Shown here: in pieces, positions 63,201-64,000 of the stretch | Layout of the letters: each line of letters begins with the position of its first letter | How positions within the stretch are numbered: the first letter of the stretch is position 1 | NCBI RefSeq assembly: GCF_052857255.1 | Contig: NC_135505.1 | Span: 140,962,343-141,026,342, forward strand | Direction of reading: 5' to 3' | DNA: 64,000 nt | Source: Amblyomma americanum | Lineage: Eukaryota > Arthropoda > Arachnida > Ixodida > Ixodidae | Notes under the pieces: generated by a model | The model's input: the letters and a program-made list of their open reading frames with translations, nothing else | What the model was told of the DNA's origin: nothing | Database searches by the model: none | Program-made: the position numbers and the translations under genes

Positions 63201-63859
63201 TGTTTTTCTCTTTCCATTTTCTTAATCTCATACTCGCAAGACCAGTAAAAACCTGGAATGCTTCACTTTAGGTTGAGTTCTAAATATGAATTGAACCTGA
63301 GTGACACCCCGGGTGTTCTTGTGTTATTGATATCGTAGTACATCAGAACCAGAAACTCCCGCATTCTGGAGAATGTTGCCTAGGTAGGCTTGAACCTTAG
63401 AATTATTTCATTACTACAGCTGGCACCGTTTACGTCAGTGTAACCTCAGGTTGCAGTAACCTAAGATTCTAGACTGTTGAACTAGTGAATGTTGCATTCG
63501 AAGTACACACAGAACACGGAATAGAAAAAAAAGCATCACAAGCTCTGTGATCTTTTTTTCTCCGTCCGTCCTCATCTTTGTGTGCTTGTTTATGGTCTAA
63601 TGCAGTTACATGAACTGTGTGAGGTGTTTGCTTCAACATGCTCTGCTGGCCTGACGTTTCTTGAGGGCGTCAAGAGATGGATAGTACTTGCCGATCACAG
63701 GCTTTCACATTCAGACGTCTGTGTCTTCTAGCTTTATTTTTAATTTTGTGCAATACTTTGTGTGCGCAGGTGTAGCCGTGTGAGCCGGCGGCTACGGGAC
63801 GTCTGTGCCCACGACCCCCACTGGCGTGGCATGTGCTGGAAGTACTGGCTCGAGACAGA
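60150..63859 (+). CDS. FBXO3: F-box only protein 3 (first two coding exons, continues off window)
   Basis: FBXO3 is the substrate-recognition subunit of an SCF ubiquitin ligase; its F-box binds SKP1. Exons 60150-60259 and 63770-63859 join in phase 2 (CG|G) and encode an N-terminal F-box: ISLDDMPSEILINICSYL, DYTDLIRCSRVSRRLRDV, then CAHDPHWRGMCWKYWLETE. The order LDYxDLI, VSRRL, HDPxWRxxCxKYW matches FBXO3 rather than other F-box families. The SMI1/KNR4 and ApaG domains expected in FBXO3 would lie to the right of the window. Start chosen at the only in-frame ATG, 13 codons before the F-box. Confidence 0.9.
60260..63769 (+). other. FBXO3 intron 1
   Basis: 3.5 kb, AT-rich with T runs, and conspicuously free of the SINEs and LINEs that crowd the left half of the window. 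Confidence 0.7.
63770..63859 (+). CDS. FBXO3: FBXO3 exon 2
   Basis: A 90-base exon. Acceptor TTTGTGTGCGCAG, donor GTAAGG after 63859 (phase 2). Encodes CSRVSRRLRDVCAHDPHWRG and MCWKYWLETE, the second half of the F-box and the conserved WxxxCxKYW tail. Confidence 0.92.
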
Positions 63860-64000
63860 GTAAGGACCCCCCCCACCAGCTGTCTTCTCGGTATTGAGTC
63901 AGATTAATACGTTCACTACGTCGTACGTCGCTGGTGGGTCACATTGTGTATTCCAGCTGTGCGACACGAATTCTGAGCCGTGGAGTGATGAAGCCATGGG

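Overview
This is nuclear DNA of an arthropod, most likely a hard tick (Ixodidae). The reasons are short exons separated by kilobase introns with GT/AG junctions, many copies of a tRNA-derived SINE resembling the ixodid Ruka family, remnants of RTE, I/Jockey-like and CR1-like LINEs, several MITEs and long microsatellites. The species is not determinable here. Because genes are split, each gene was assembled from splice sites and codon phase, and all joins reported keep frame. Four protein-coding genes are supported. (1) Minus strand, 11874 down to 1 and continuing out of the window: eight exons of a type II membrane M1-family aminopeptidase homologue. Its exopeptidase motif and zinc-binding HEXXH motif are both degenerate, while the HEXXH-X18-E spacing is exact, so it looks like a pseudo-aminopeptidase. 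(2) Minus strand, 44592 to 38560: three exons of telomerase reverse transcriptase (TERT) with TRBD, RT motifs and C-terminal extension; only a short 5' exon is missing. (3) Minus strand, 59042 to 53210 plus a 3' UTR to about 50330: a two-exon NADH-cytochrome b5 reductase. (4) Plus strand from 60150: the first two coding exons of FBXO3, continuing out of the window. Genes 3 and 4 are head to head across about 1.1 kb. RNA genes are one initiator tRNA-Met, one tRNA-Arg(CCT) and five tRNA-Leu(CAG) copies, four with intact folding and one degenerate. The tRNA-Leu copies lie inside a multi-kilobase dispersed or tandem duplicated unit between 14.8 and 36.4 kb. Layout: 0-12 kb, M1 gene with introns full of insertions (an RTE with target-site duplication, a LINE with a 5' inversion, and a 20-bp minisatellite with higher-order structure). 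12.5-37 kb, gene-poor repeat landscape: SINEs (including a SINE nested in a SINE), microsatellites, a 1.5 kb foldback element, a LINE 3' end abutting tRNA-iMet, and the tRNA-Leu units. 38.5-44.6 kb, TERT. 45-50 kb, tRNA-Arg and a decayed LINE split by a hAT-like element. 50-59 kb, cytochrome b5 reductase, whose single intron holds a Mutator-like element inside another MITE. 59-64 kb, divergent promoter and FBXO3. The genes have unrelated housekeeping or membrane roles, and no operon-like logic is expected.
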